From: an uncultured Mucilaginibacter sp.
GTDB lineage: Bacteria > Bacteroidota > Bacteroidia > Sphingobacteriales > Sphingobacteriaceae
Length of the DNA: 64,000 bases
Reading direction: 5' to 3'
Assembly (NCBI RefSeq): GCF_913773635.1
Contig: NZ_CAJYGQ010000008.1
Span: forward strand, 124,001-188,000
Below are positions 26,489-34,445 of the stretch, piece by piece. The translations under genes and the position numbers were made by a program. Below the pieces are notes generated by a model that was given only the letters and a program-made list of their open reading frames with translations, had not been told where the DNA came from and did no database searches. Positions within the stretch are counted from its first letter, which is position 1. Each line of letters starts with the position of its first letter.

Positions 26489-26556
26489 GTGGACTGATTT
26501 GATTATACTACCTGATGGTAGTAAGGATTGCAACCACGTAAAAAAGTGCTAAACCC
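26489..26556 (+). promoter_or_regulatory. SAM-II (metA-type) riboswitch in the metK leader
   Basis: SAM-II aptamers sense S-adenosylmethionine and occur in Bacteroidota and Alphaproteobacteria. The segment has the conserved order: stem strand GTGG (26489-26492), CTGATTTGA, GGATTGCAA (26525-26533), stem strand CCAC (26534-26537), an A-rich GTAAAAAA, then GTGCTAAA (26546-26553). Compared with the compact form, the first loop carries an extra perfect hairpin (TACTACC / GGTAGTA, 26506-26522). The aptamer ends about 80 bases before the metK ATG, so it does not simply mask the start codon. Confidence 0.85.
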
Positions 26557-26635
26557 ATTCTTTTCCCTTTTTTACCAATCCAGGTTCAATACGCTTACTT
26601 TCTGTTAACTTACGTTTATTATTGACTGATTTTTT

Positions 26636-27886
26636 ATGCCTTATTTATTCACTTCAGAGTCCGTTTCAGAAGGACACCCGGATAAAGTAGCCGACCAGAT
26701 ATCGGACGCACTGATTGATAATTTTTTAGCATTTGACGCTGAATCGAAAGTTGCCTGTGAAACCTTAGTTACAACAGGACAGGTAATTTTAGCGGGTGAG
26801 GTAAAATCAACTGCATACCTCGACGTGCAAAAAATTGCACGCGATGTAATTAACCGTATTGGCTACACTAAAGGCGAGTACATGTTTGATGGTAACTCAT
26901 GCGGTGTACTTTCGGCCATTCATGAGCAATCTCCTGATATTAATCAGGGTGTTGACAAGCAAGACCGCGAGCAGCAAGGTGCCGGCGACCAGGGTATGAT
27001 GTTTGGTTACGCAACCGTTGAAACCGAAAACTACATGCCTTTAGCGTTAGATATAGCTCACGCTTTATTAATTGAGCTTGCAGCTGTACGCAGAGAAGGT
27101 ACCGACATCAAATATTTACGCCCTGATGCAAAATCACAGGTAACACTAGAGTATGATGATAACAACCAGCCTCAGCGTATTGATGCTATTGTAATATCAA
27201 CCCAGCACGATGATTTTGCTGATGATGAAGCCATGCTGGCAAAAATTCGTGAGGACATAATAAACATCCTTATACCACGTGTGAAAGCGCGTTATCCTAA
27301 ATATGCTCACTTCTTTAACGATGATATCAATTACCATATTAACCCAACCGGTAAATTTGTTATTGGCGGCCCACATGGTGATACCGGCTTAACAGGCCGT
27401 AAAATTATTGTTGATACTTACGGTGGTAAAGGTGCACATGGTGGTGGCGCATTTTCAGGTAAAGACCCTTCAAAAGTTGACCGTTCGGCTGCTTATGCAA
27501 CCCGTCATATTGCTAAAAATCTGGTAGCTGCCGGTATTTGCAATGAGGTGTTGGTTCAGGTATCATATGCTATTGGCGTAGCCGAGCCTATGGGTATTTA
27601 CGTAAATACTTACGGCACAGCAAAGGTAGGCCTGTCTGACGGCGAAATTGCTAAAAAGGTTGAGGGCATCTTTGATATGCGTCCATACGCAATTGAAACC
27701 CGCTTCAAACTGCGTAACCCAATTTATAGCGAAACCGCGGCTTACGGGCATTTTGGTAAACCAAGTGAAACTGTCACTAAAACCTTTGTAAGCCCTGAGG
27801 GCCGGCAGGTAACCAAAGAAGTTGAGCTATTTACCTGGGAAAAGCTTGATTATGTAGATAAAGTAAAACAAGCATTCAGCTTATAA
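26636..27886 (+). CDS. metK: S-adenosylmethionine synthetase
   Basis: MetK makes SAM from methionine and ATP. The 416-aa product has GHPDK at 13-17 (ATP-binding), the signature [12 protein letters not shown] at 115-126 and the phosphate loop [19 protein letters not shown] at 268-286. Length is slightly longer than E. coli MetK (384) because of inserts seen in Bacteroidota. A SAM-II riboswitch in the leader indicates feedback repression by the product. A strong terminator follows, so it is probably a single-gene unit. Confidence 0.98.
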   Translation: MPYLFTSESVSEGHPDKVADQISDALIDNFLAFDAESKVACETLVTTGQVILAGEVKSTAYLDVQKIARDVINRIGYTKGEYMFDGNSCGVLSAIHEQSPDINQGVDKQDREQQGAGDQGMMFGYATVETENYMPLALDIAHALLIELAAVRREGTDIKYLRPDAKSQVTLEYDDNNQPQRIDAIVISTQHDDFADDEAMLAKIREDIINILIPRVKARYPKYAHFFNDDINYHINPTGKFVIGGPHGDTGLTGRKIIVDTYGGKGAHGGGAFSGKDPSKVDRSAAYATRHIAKNLVAAGICNEVLVQVSYAIGVAEPMGIYVNTYGTAKVGLSDGEIAKKVEGIFDMRPYAIETRFKLRNPIYSETAAYGHFGKPSETVTKTFVSPEGRQVTKEVELFTWEKLDYVDKVKQAFSL

Positions 27887-27910
27887 AACTTTATTACAAC
27901 TATATTTTAA

Positions 27911-27943
27911 GCGGCCTGGTAATTACCGGGCCGCTCTTTTTTT
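27911..27943 (+). terminator. intrinsic terminator of metK
   Basis: GCGGCCTGGTAA and TTACCGGGCCGC pair around a very short loop with one mismatch and are followed by TCTTTTTTT. It starts 25 bases after the metK stop. Confidence 0.9.
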
Positions 27944-27968
27944 GCCTGTGTTTTTATATCTTAGGGCA

Positions 27969-28904
27969 ATGCCATATTCAGCTGCTCCCTCACGCCTGCT
28001 TTTTATATTGTCGTTTGCGGCAGTATACATTATTTGGGGGTCTACTTATCTGGCGGTAAGATTTGCACTAACAGGCTTTCCACCCTTTATTTTAGTGGCC
28101 ATGCGCTACCTGGTAGCCGGACTGCTCATGCTTGCGTTTTGCATTCTTAAACGCGAGCGTTTCCTATCATTACCAGTATTTGGCCTGCAAGCGTTAAGCG
28201 GTATACTTATGCTGGTTGGCGGCACCGGCATGGTAGCCTGGGCCGAACAGTACATAACATCGGGGCAGGTTGCCGTTTTAATAGCAGCGCAGCCTTTATG
28301 GTTTTTACTTTTAGATAAAGCAAATTGGCAAAAGTACTTTTCAGATAAATTTATTATTTCAGGCCTCTTGATAGGCTTTATAGGCATTGTACTCTTCATT
28401 AACCTGGGCGAGCACGAAGCCAAAGAATCATCCATGAAGCTGATTGCTATGATTGGTGTGCAAATTGGAGCTATGCTATGGGTTGTTGGCTCGCTGGTAA
28501 CAAAAAAGCATAAAGGCAGCAGTTCGGTAATTATGAACAGTAGTATACAACTTGTTGCTGCAAGTTTATTCAGTGCATTAATTGCATTTTGTGCAGGCGA
28601 ATTTCGAGCTTTTGAAATAACCACTATCCCGTTAAATGCATGGCTTGGCATGGTATTTTTAATAACTTTCGGTTCGCTCATTGCTTATGTTGCCTACATT
28701 TGGCTACTAGGGCATGTTGCACCGGCACTCATTAGCACCTACACCTATGTTAACCCTGTAGTTGCGGTTATATTAGGCTGGCTTATGGCCGACGAAAAAT
28801 TGCACAGCGGACAACTTTTAGGCCTTGCAGTAATTTTAATTGGCATTTTATTGGTAAACGTAACCGGTTACAAACAGGCGCTATCAAAAAAGCAGGCGGC
28901 GTAG
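27969..28904 (+). CDS. EamA/DMT-family transporter
   Basis: The 311-aa product has ten predicted helices in two EamA repeats (about residues 8-140 and 155-290), with AVYIIWGSTYLAVRFAL near the start and TYTYVNPVVAVILGWLMADE in the second half, the hallmark of the drug/metabolite transporter superfamily (YedA/RhaT-like). Substrate cannot be predicted; family members export amino acids, nucleosides or other metabolites. I chose the ATG at 27969 because an upstream in-frame start would lie inside the metK terminator. It is followed by a Nudix gene after 28 bases. Confidence 0.88.
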   Translation: MPYSAAPSRLLFILSFAAVYIIWGSTYLAVRFALTGFPPFILVAMRYLVAGLLMLAFCILKRERFLSLPVFGLQALSGILMLVGGTGMVAWAEQYITSGQVAVLIAAQPLWFLLLDKANWQKYFSDKFIISGLLIGFIGIVLFINLGEHEAKESSMKLIAMIGVQIGAMLWVVGSLVTKKHKGSSSVIMNSSIQLVAASLFSALIAFCAGEFRAFEITTIPLNAWLGMVFLITFGSLIAYVAYIWLLGHVAPALISTYTYVNPVVAVILGWLMADEKLHSGQLLGLAVILIGILLVNVTGYKQALSKKQAA

Positions 28905-28932
28905 TATTTCACTATTACATTTATATTAGTAC

Positions 28933-29499
28933 ATGCAAAACCTTCAAGACAATCCCTGGAAAATAATATCTAAAAATGAAGTTTACGACAACCCCTGGAT
29001 TAGGCTTACTCACTACAATGTAATCACACCCACAGGTACCAATGGCATTTATGGCAAAGTGCATTTCAAGAACCGTGCTATTGGTGTTCTACCGTTAGAT
29101 GAAGACATGAACACTTACCTTGTAGGTCAGTTTCGTTTTACTATAAATCAGTATAGCTGGGAAATGCCCGAAGGGGGCGGTCCTCTTGATGAAGAACCGC
29201 TGGATGCGGCCAAACGCGAACTATTGGAAGAGACAGGACTGAAGGCAAATAAATGGACCGAACTGGTACGCATGCATCTTTCAAACTCTGTAAGTGATGA
29301 ATATAGCATTTGTTACCTGGCTCATAATCTTGAACAATTTGAAGCCGAGCCCGAAGAAACAGAACAGCTTATTGTTAAAAAGGTACCCTTTGCAGAGGTT
29401 TATGAAATGGTTTGTGATGGTACAATTACCGACTCCATGACAGTGGCAGCCGTACTCAGGGCGCAACTTTTAATTTTGGAAGGCAAACTGGGATCTTAA
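28933..29499 (+). CDS. Nudix hydrolase (ADP-ribose pyrophosphatase-like)
   Basis: The 188-aa product has a full Nudix box at residues 81-103: G81, E87, then REL..EETGL (95-103), which binds the divalent metals for pyrophosphate cleavage. The N-terminal half (NPWIRLTHYNVITPTG, VLPLD, QFRF) resembles ADP-ribose and nucleotide-sugar pyrophosphatases (NudF group). Preferred substrate is inference. It lies 28 bases after the EamA gene on the same strand. Confidence 0.9.
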   Translation: MQNLQDNPWKIISKNEVYDNPWIRLTHYNVITPTGTNGIYGKVHFKNRAIGVLPLDEDMNTYLVGQFRFTINQYSWEMPEGGGPLDEEPLDAAKRELLEETGLKANKWTELVRMHLSNSVSDEYSICYLAHNLEQFEAEPEETEQLIVKKVPFAEVYEMVCDGTITDSMTVAAVLRAQLLILEGKLGS

Positions 29500-29546
29500 C
29501 TGTTTCAGTAAGCCGGTCATAAGGTAATATTCAGCCTATCAAAATC

Positions 29547-29574
29547 TTGACTCCTGATTCTTGGCTCTTGCCTC
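29547..29574 (+). repeat. four degenerate 7-bp repeats, consensus TTGACTC
   Basis: The bases read as four consecutive heptads: TTGACTC, CTGATTC, TTGGCTC, TTGCCTC. They lie between the Nudix gene and plsC, and a second set lies after plsC (30418-30445). The end of this array overlaps the -33 position of the predicted plsC promoter. Confidence 0.7.
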
Positions 29575-29590
29575 TTAATTATTACCTTTG
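29560..29590 (+). promoter_or_regulatory. candidate plsC promoter
   Basis: TACCTTTG at 29583-29590 fits TAnnTTTG, with CTTG at 29560-29563 exactly 19 bases upstream (three of four to TTTG). It is 10 bases before the ATG, so the leader would be very short. Confidence 0.5.
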
Positions 29591-29600
29591 AGGTTCTGTT

Positions 29601-30338
29601 ATGCGAAAACTTTTAGGCTATATATTTTCGGCACTGCATTACGTAGCTTTCGGGTTTATATTACTTGTATTTCAACCCATACAATGGATGTGCTACAACT
29701 GGGGTGGCTATGGTCCGCACAAGCGCTCTGTTGATATTTTAAACGGATTTTTAACATCAACCTACTATTTGCTTTTTAACCGGGTAACATTTACCAACAA
29801 GCAAAATTTACCTGTTGGCCGCCCTATTATTTTTATAGCCAATCATCAAAGCATGTATGATATACCGCCGCTTATTTACAATTTGCGCGCTTATCATGCC
29901 AAATTTATTTCCAAAATTGAGCTTACAAAAGGTATCCTTTCTATATCGTATAACCTAAAGGTGGGCGGCGGTGCCAATATTGACCGTAACGACAGGCGGC
30001 AATCAATTACCGAGTTAAGTAATTTAGGCTTGCGCATGAAAGAACGCAATTGGTCGACCGTGATTTTCCCTGAAGGTACCCGATCAAAAGACGGGCATGT
30101 AAAACCTTTTCAATCGGCCGGCATTGCAACCATATTGAAAAAATGCCCTAATGCGCTGTTAGTTCCTATTGCTATCAATAACGCGTGGAAAATGGTGCAG
30201 TGGGGGATTTATCCTTTAAGTACGTTTGAACATTTAACATTTGAAGTGCTTGCACCTATTGAACCCAATGGTCGCCCGGCTGATGAACTGGTTAACGAAG
30301 TTGAAGAAGCGATTAAACTCAGAGTACAGAATACGTAG
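29601..30338 (+). CDS. plsC: 1-acyl-sn-glycerol-3-phosphate acyltransferase (PlsC family)
   Basis: PlsC acylates lysophosphatidic acid to phosphatidic acid at the inner membrane. The 245-aa product has one or two N-terminal hydrophobic segments (about residues 5-30), the catalytic NHQSMYD with H82 and D87 (H-x4-D), and the glycerolphosphate-binding FPEGTR at 156-161. Length matches the family. The gene stands alone between heptad-repeat spacers. An ornithine- or other lipid acyltransferase of the same fold cannot be fully excluded. Confidence 0.88.
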   Translation: MRKLLGYIFSALHYVAFGFILLVFQPIQWMCYNWGGYGPHKRSVDILNGFLTSTYYLLFNRVTFTNKQNLPVGRPIIFIANHQSMYDIPPLIYNLRAYHAKFISKIELTKGILSISYNLKVGGGANIDRNDRRQSITELSNLGLRMKERNWSTVIFPEGTRSKDGHVKPFQSAGIATILKKCPNALLVPIAINNAWKMVQWGIYPLSTFEHLTFEVLAPIEPNGRPADELVNEVEEAIKLRVQNT

Positions 30339-30417
30339 TCAAGAATACAGACTACCTTATAGAACATACACTCAGAGCATTTTCTTTTAGAATCTAAGGT
30401 ACATACTGACATGCATC

Positions 30418-30445
30418 TTGATTCCTGACTCTATCCTCTTGACTT
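30418..30445 (+). repeat. second set of 7-bp repeats, after plsC
   Basis: Four consecutive heptads read TTGATTC, CTGACTC, TATCCTC, TTGACTT. An inverted copy of the unit sits at 30337-30344 (AGTCAAGA, complement at 30437-30444), right at the plsC stop codon, so the spacer between plsC and the response-regulator gene could form a long imperfect stem. Confidence 0.65.
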
Positions 30446-30449
30446 TCTT

Positions 30450-31184
30450 TTAAATATTCTTTTCCTCTACCATTTTAAAGAAATCATCGCGGTAGGTATC
30501 ACCTATGGGTATTATTTTGTCACCTATAAAAATGCGGCTTCTTTCAATGCTGTCAATTTTATTTAGTGCTACAATATATGACCGGTGTACACGAATAAAA
30601 TGCCGCTCGGGCAATGCATCTTCAACCTTTTTCATATTTTGAAGCGTAATAATGCGCTCCGTAGGCGTAAAAATTGAGATGTAATCCTTCAAACCCTCAA
30701 TGAAAAGAATACTGTTGAGATAAACCTTTTGAATTTTATGCTCGGTTTTTACAAAAATAAAATCGTTTGATATATCTGACTGGGCTTGGTGCTGCACTTC
30801 CTCCTTTTCAGCTGGCTTGGCGCTGCTTGGAAACAGTGTTGCCTGTACTTTTTGAGCAGCCCTGAAGAACCTGTCGAACGCAATGGGTTTTAATAAATAA
30901 TCAACCGCATCAAGCTCATAACCTTGTAAAGCATACTCCGGGTAGGCTGTAGTTAAAATAATTTTAGCTTTACCGTTGGCTATGCGCATAAATTGGATGC
31001 CGGTAAGCTCGGGCATTTGCACATCTAAAAAAACAAGATCGATGCTGCCATCCTGCACTAAAGTAAGTGCTTCAATGGCACTGGTGGTAGCTTTAACTAA
31101 TTGCAAAAACGGAATCTTTGCAATGTAGTCTTCCACCACATTTAAAGCCAAAGGCTCATCATCAACTACCAAACATCGTATCAT
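30450..31184 (-). CDS. LytTR-type response regulator
   Basis: The 244-aa product has a CheY-like receiver with DDE at 8-10 and the phosphorylated aspartate D54 in FLDVQMP, then a LytTR DNA-binding domain at about 140-240 (IFIEGLKDYISIF, RHFIRVHRSYIVALNKID). Such regulators bind paired 9-bp direct repeats. It starts 2 bases after the kinase gene, so the two form an operon. The likely target, by location, is the divergent membrane-protein/ABC-transporter operon and its own promoter. Confidence 0.93.
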   Translation of the reverse strand: MIRCLVVDDEPLALNVVEDYIAKIPFLQLVKATTSAIEALTLVQDGSIDLVFLDVQMPELTGIQFMRIANGKAKIILTTAYPEYALQGYELDAVDYLLKPIAFDRFFRAAQKVQATLFPSSAKPAEKEEVQHQAQSDISNDFIFVKTEHKIQKVYLNSILFIEGLKDYISIFTPTERIITLQNMKKVEDALPERHFIRVHRSYIVALNKIDSIERSRIFIGDKIIPIGDTYRDDFFKMVEEKNI

Positions 31185-31186
31185 GG

Positions 31187-32200
31187 TTATAAAACTAATG
31201 ATAATTCACAAGTATAAGTATCGTTAGTATCGCTAATATTTAAGTGATACTGGCCCGGGTATAACAGCTTTAACCGGCGCTTTACATTTACCAGGCCTAT
31301 TCCTCCGGCTGCATCACGATTAAGTAAATGCTTTTTGTTATGCATGTAAAAATGAAGACTGCCCTCATCAACAGATATCTTTAACAAAATTGGCGAAGCA
31401 GGATCATTGGCTACACCATGCTTAAAGGCATTTTCAATGAATGATATAAGCAGCAACGGTACAATTTGCTGTTTGCTAATAATACCGTCAATATCAAAGT
31501 TAACATAACATTTTTCACCAAACCGTATTTTTTGCAGATCAATATAATTTTGCAAATACTGTACTTCTTTAGCTAAATCAACCTTGTTGTCATTACACTC
31601 GTACAGCATGTACCGCATAATTTCCGAAAGTTTAAGAATAGCATCGGGCGTATTGTCAGCACGCTGATAGGCAAGCGAATAAATACTGTTTAATGAGTTG
31701 AATAAAAAATGGGGATTGATTTGCGACTTTAGCAAAGCCAGTTCGGCAGTAAGGCGTTGGTTTTCCAAATCGCGTTGTATACGCTCGTTTAAAAACCAAT
31801 CGACCGTAAAATGCAGCAATAAGCTTAAAAGTATAAATATAATGCTGGTGAATAAGGCGCTGGTATAGTATGATGCAAAGTTGATGGTTTTTCCGTTGCG
31901 CCCGGTAAGGATGTATTCATGAAATATCCATCCTACCCCGTACTTAAAAAAGCCTACAATAACTACCGCCAGCAGCACATAGAGCACATATTTACCATAG
32001 TTCTTTTTATCAAGAAACTTAGGGATGAAGGCGAGATAATTGAGATAAAACAACCCAATGTTTATTGCTCCATACCCAACAAAAGTTACCAGCAAATTAA
32101 CCGTTGCTATTTTGGAGTTATTGTGTGCAATAAACATGAAAAACGAGATCATGCTTATCCAAAAAAAGAAATGCCAGAATATTTGCCAGCTTTTTTTCAT
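31187..32200 (-). CDS. LytS-type sensor histidine kinase
   Basis: The 337-aa product has four predicted N-terminal helices (about residues 8-25, 35-60, 70-95, 112-135), a short coiled coil and a His_kinase domain with LKSQINPHFLFNSLN, where H164 is the phosphorylated histidine, followed by an atypical HATPase (FIENAFKHGV, GGIGLVNVKRRL). This is the Bacteroidota membrane-kinase type with no extracytoplasmic sensor domain, so it probably senses the membrane or a partner transporter. AGGAG lies just before its ATG. Confidence 0.93.
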   Translation of the reverse strand: MKKSWQIFWHFFFWISMISFFMFIAHNNSKIATVNLLVTFVGYGAINIGLFYLNYLAFIPKFLDKKNYGKYVLYVLLAVVIVGFFKYGVGWIFHEYILTGRNGKTINFASYYTSALFTSIIFILLSLLLHFTVDWFLNERIQRDLENQRLTAELALLKSQINPHFLFNSLNSIYSLAYQRADNTPDAILKLSEIMRYMLYECNDNKVDLAKEVQYLQNYIDLQKIRFGEKCYVNFDIDGIISKQQIVPLLLISFIENAFKHGVANDPASPILLKISVDEGSLHFYMHNKKHLLNRDAAGGIGLVNVKRRLKLLYPGQYHLNISDTNDTYTCELSLVL

Positions 32201-32264
32201 TGCTCCTAATATAGGTTTAAAGCTGTAAATGCCATATCAAATTATATACACCATGTTATTTTGC

Positions 32265-32322
32265 CGATGAACCGGCTTTTAAAATCGATGAACCGATTTG
32301 TCGGGTAAAATTCCGGTTCATC
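32265..32322. promoter_or_regulatory. putative LytTR operator: three GATGAACCG motifs
   Basis: CGATGAACCG occurs at 32265-32274 and 32286-32295, a 21-bp period leaving a 12-bp gap between 9-mers. A third copy is inverted at 32313-32322 (CCGGTTCATC). Read in the other direction the unit CGGTTCATC resembles the general LytTR box core GTTN(A/G)(T/G). The pair lies upstream of the kinase gene, the inverted copy faces the transporter operon. Binding is inference. Confidence 0.7.
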
Positions 32323-32401
32323 TATAAATGAGGGCAGTTGGTCTAATTAAGTTTAACACATCAATTTTTTGAATTTACTTTGTTTCATCAAATCAGTCAC
32401 A

Positions 32402-32614
32402 ATGAAAAAGCTATCAAACATCAACCCTTTTATATTACTATTAGTACCAGTAGTATTTGCATTAATACTTGGCGTTAGCTATCAATTTGAACAAGCTAAA
32501 GCATTAACCCAAGGTAGTGAAGTTGCCACAGTTGAGCATACTACATCTTTATTTTCAAAAGGTGTACACTTTGTAAAAGCTGTTTGTGCCATTTCACAGC
32601 AAAAAACATGGTAA
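32402..32614 (+). CDS. small membrane protein preceding an ABC transporter
   Basis: The 70-aa product begins MKKLSNINP and has one hydrophobic helix at about residues 10-26 followed by a polar C-terminal part with a lone cysteine. I do not recognise it. I chose the ATG at 32402 over an upstream TTG because it follows the typical spacing and gives a normal membrane-protein start. Its last codons overlap the ABC ATPase gene (ATGGTAA), so translation is coupled. Location suggests a peptide partner or sensor link between the transporter and the LytS-type kinase; this is inference. Confidence 0.6.
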   Translation: MKKLSNINPFILLLVPVVFALILGVSYQFEQAKALTQGSEVATVEHTTSLFSKGVHFVKAVCAISQQKTW

Positions 32615-33513
32615 TAAAAACCGAAAACCTAAACTTTTACTTTGGCAACCAGCCGGTAATAAAATCACTGGCGCTACAGGTACCTGAGGGAAGCATATTT
32701 GGCTTTTTAGGGCCAAACGGTGCAGGTAAAACAACCACTATAAAATTGCTGCTTAATCTGTTAAAATTACAGGAGGGCAGCATTTCTATTTTTGGGCGCG
32801 AGCTGCTGGGCAACCGCCTAGAAATACTCAGGCAAATTGGGTCGCTTATTGAGCAACCTGCCATTTACACGCATCTTACCGGTAGAGAAAATTTAATCAA
32901 CCGTGCACGTTTGCTTGAAGTTCCGGTTAACCGGGCCGATGACATGCTTAAGCTTGTAGGTTTAAATGATGCTGGCCTGAAAAAAGCAGGTAATTACTCT
33001 TTAGGGATGAAGCAGCGCCTGGGCATAGGCCTGGCTTTACTGGCAAACCCCAAACTACTTATACTTGACGAGCCTACTAACGGCCTCGACCCAAATGGCA
33101 TCATTGAGGTGCGCGAACTGCTTATTAAGCTTGCCAAAGAAGAAGGAAAAACAGTATTTGTAAGCAGCCATATGCTGGCCGAGGTTGAGCGCATGGCAAC
33201 CCATGTGGGTATTATAAACGGCGGCGAACTGGTATTTCAGGGAAGTATTCAGGACTTGGAAAGTATTAGCCAACCAATGGTACAGGTTGAGACAGATAAC
33301 ACTGCCGATGCCGCCAATTATTTAAAGCGCAACGGATATGAGATTGGTCACGTAACTCATAGCTTTATTACGCTGCCTTTTACCTCTAAAGATGACACAG
33401 CTACTATAAACGCTGCGCTGCATAATAACGGCCACCGTGTTTACAGCATTGGCAAGGTGCAAAAAGACCTGGAACAATTGTTTTTAAACATTACCCAAAA
33501 AAGCTCAACCTAA
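32608..33513 (+). CDS. ABC transporter ATP-binding protein
   Basis: The 301-aa product has Walker A GPNGAGKT at 35-42, the signature SLGMKQR near 131-137, Walker B LLILDEPTNGLDP near 150-162 and a C-terminal extension typical of ATPases paired with ABC-2 permeases (CcmA/NatA/BcrA group). I chose the ATG at 32608 because the product then begins MVIKTENLNFYFG, the usual start; it overlaps the upstream stop by 7 bases. It is followed after 3 bases by the permease. NatAB-like systems in Firmicutes are controlled by an adjacent LytS/LytTR pair, as seen here. Confidence 0.93.
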   Translation: MVIKTENLNFYFGNQPVIKSLALQVPEGSIFGFLGPNGAGKTTTIKLLLNLLKLQEGSISIFGRELLGNRLEILRQIGSLIEQPAIYTHLTGRENLINRARLLEVPVNRADDMLKLVGLNDAGLKKAGNYSLGMKQRLGIGLALLANPKLLILDEPTNGLDPNGIIEVRELLIKLAKEEGKTVFVSSHMLAEVERMATHVGIINGGELVFQGSIQDLESISQPMVQVETDNTADAANYLKRNGYEIGHVTHSFITLPFTSKDDTATINAALHNNGHRVYSIGKVQKDLEQLFLNITQKSST

Positions 33514-33516
33514 GCC

Positions 33517-34311
33517 ATGAAAGGATTTTTATTATCACTGCAATCTGAATTTTATAAAAGCCGTAAAACGCTTGGCTTTTGGGGTGCCATATTGTTACCT
33601 ACGCTTATTATGTTTTCTATGAGTGTAGGCTTCTATTTTAATGCTCACAAGCTGGTTAATCATACACCCGAAATGTTATGGGGCCAGTTTGCCGGTATTC
33701 CCTTGGCTATAATGGGGTCATTGCTGTTGCCCATGTATATTATATTTGTTGCGTACTCTGTTAACGTAATTGAACATAAATCAGATACCTGGAAAACACT
33801 GTTCACTTTGCCTATCCCTAAGTGGTCAATTTACACAGCAAAATACTTATTTGCGGTAATTTTGATTCTTATTACCCTCACCCTGTTTTTTGTATTAACA
33901 ATAGCCTTTGGCACCTTGTTAGGGAACATTCAACCCAAACTTAAATTTGGTGGCTTCCATATTGAAACACATCTATTCCAGGTTTATGCAAAATTATTTT
34001 TTGCATCGCAAGGAATAATTGCACTGCAATTTTTGATGAGCCTGCTTTGGAAAGATTTTCTTAAACCCATGGGAATTGGTTTTGTAGGCACTATTGCAGG
34101 CGTTATACTAACGGGGCCGGCACGCTGGGAGTATGCTTACCTGTTCCCTTATGCTCAGCCATTGCTATCTGTAATGGGCGTTGGCAACAAAAAAATACGC
34201 CCTACCGAAACGCCGGTATTTTTCACCAATGAAGTGTTAATTAGCATGGCTATAGCCGTAGTAATATTCATTACAGGCTATTTTATATTACAGCGCCGTA
34301 GCATAAAGTAA
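33517..34311 (+). CDS. ABC-2 family transporter permease
   Basis: The 264-aa product has six predicted helices: about residues 20-40, 55-75, 105-130, 140-165, 175-200 and 235-255, with a basic cytoplasmic start and a short YFILQRRSIK tail. It lacks clear binding motifs, as usual for ABC-2 permeases. It pairs with the preceding ATPase; export of an ion, peptide or antibiotic is plausible but undetermined. A strong terminator ends the three-gene operon. Confidence 0.88.
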   Translation: MKGFLLSLQSEFYKSRKTLGFWGAILLPTLIMFSMSVGFYFNAHKLVNHTPEMLWGQFAGIPLAIMGSLLLPMYIIFVAYSVNVIEHKSDTWKTLFTLPIPKWSIYTAKYLFAVILILITLTLFFVLTIAFGTLLGNIQPKLKFGGFHIETHLFQVYAKLFFASQGIIALQFLMSLLWKDFLKPMGIGFVGTIAGVILTGPARWEYAYLFPYAQPLLSVMGVGNKKIRPTETPVFFTNEVLISMAIAVVIFITGYFILQRRSIK

Positions 34312-34333
34312 TCACTCAACCCTATCATACATT

Positions 34334-34370
34334 AAAGACCAAAGGCCCTGTACGGACCTTTGGTCTTTTT
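34334..34370 (+). terminator. intrinsic terminator of the ABC transporter operon
   Basis: AAAGACCAAAGG and its complement CCTTTGGTCTTT form a perfect 12-bp stem with an 11-base loop and continue into TTTTT. It lies 23 bases after the permease stop. Confidence 0.9.
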
Positions 34371-34445
34371 AACAATTGCTAAACCGCTACTGTCAAAAAA
34401 TTTTTCAAGAGATACACAAAAATACGCTACTCAACAAAGCCTTAT

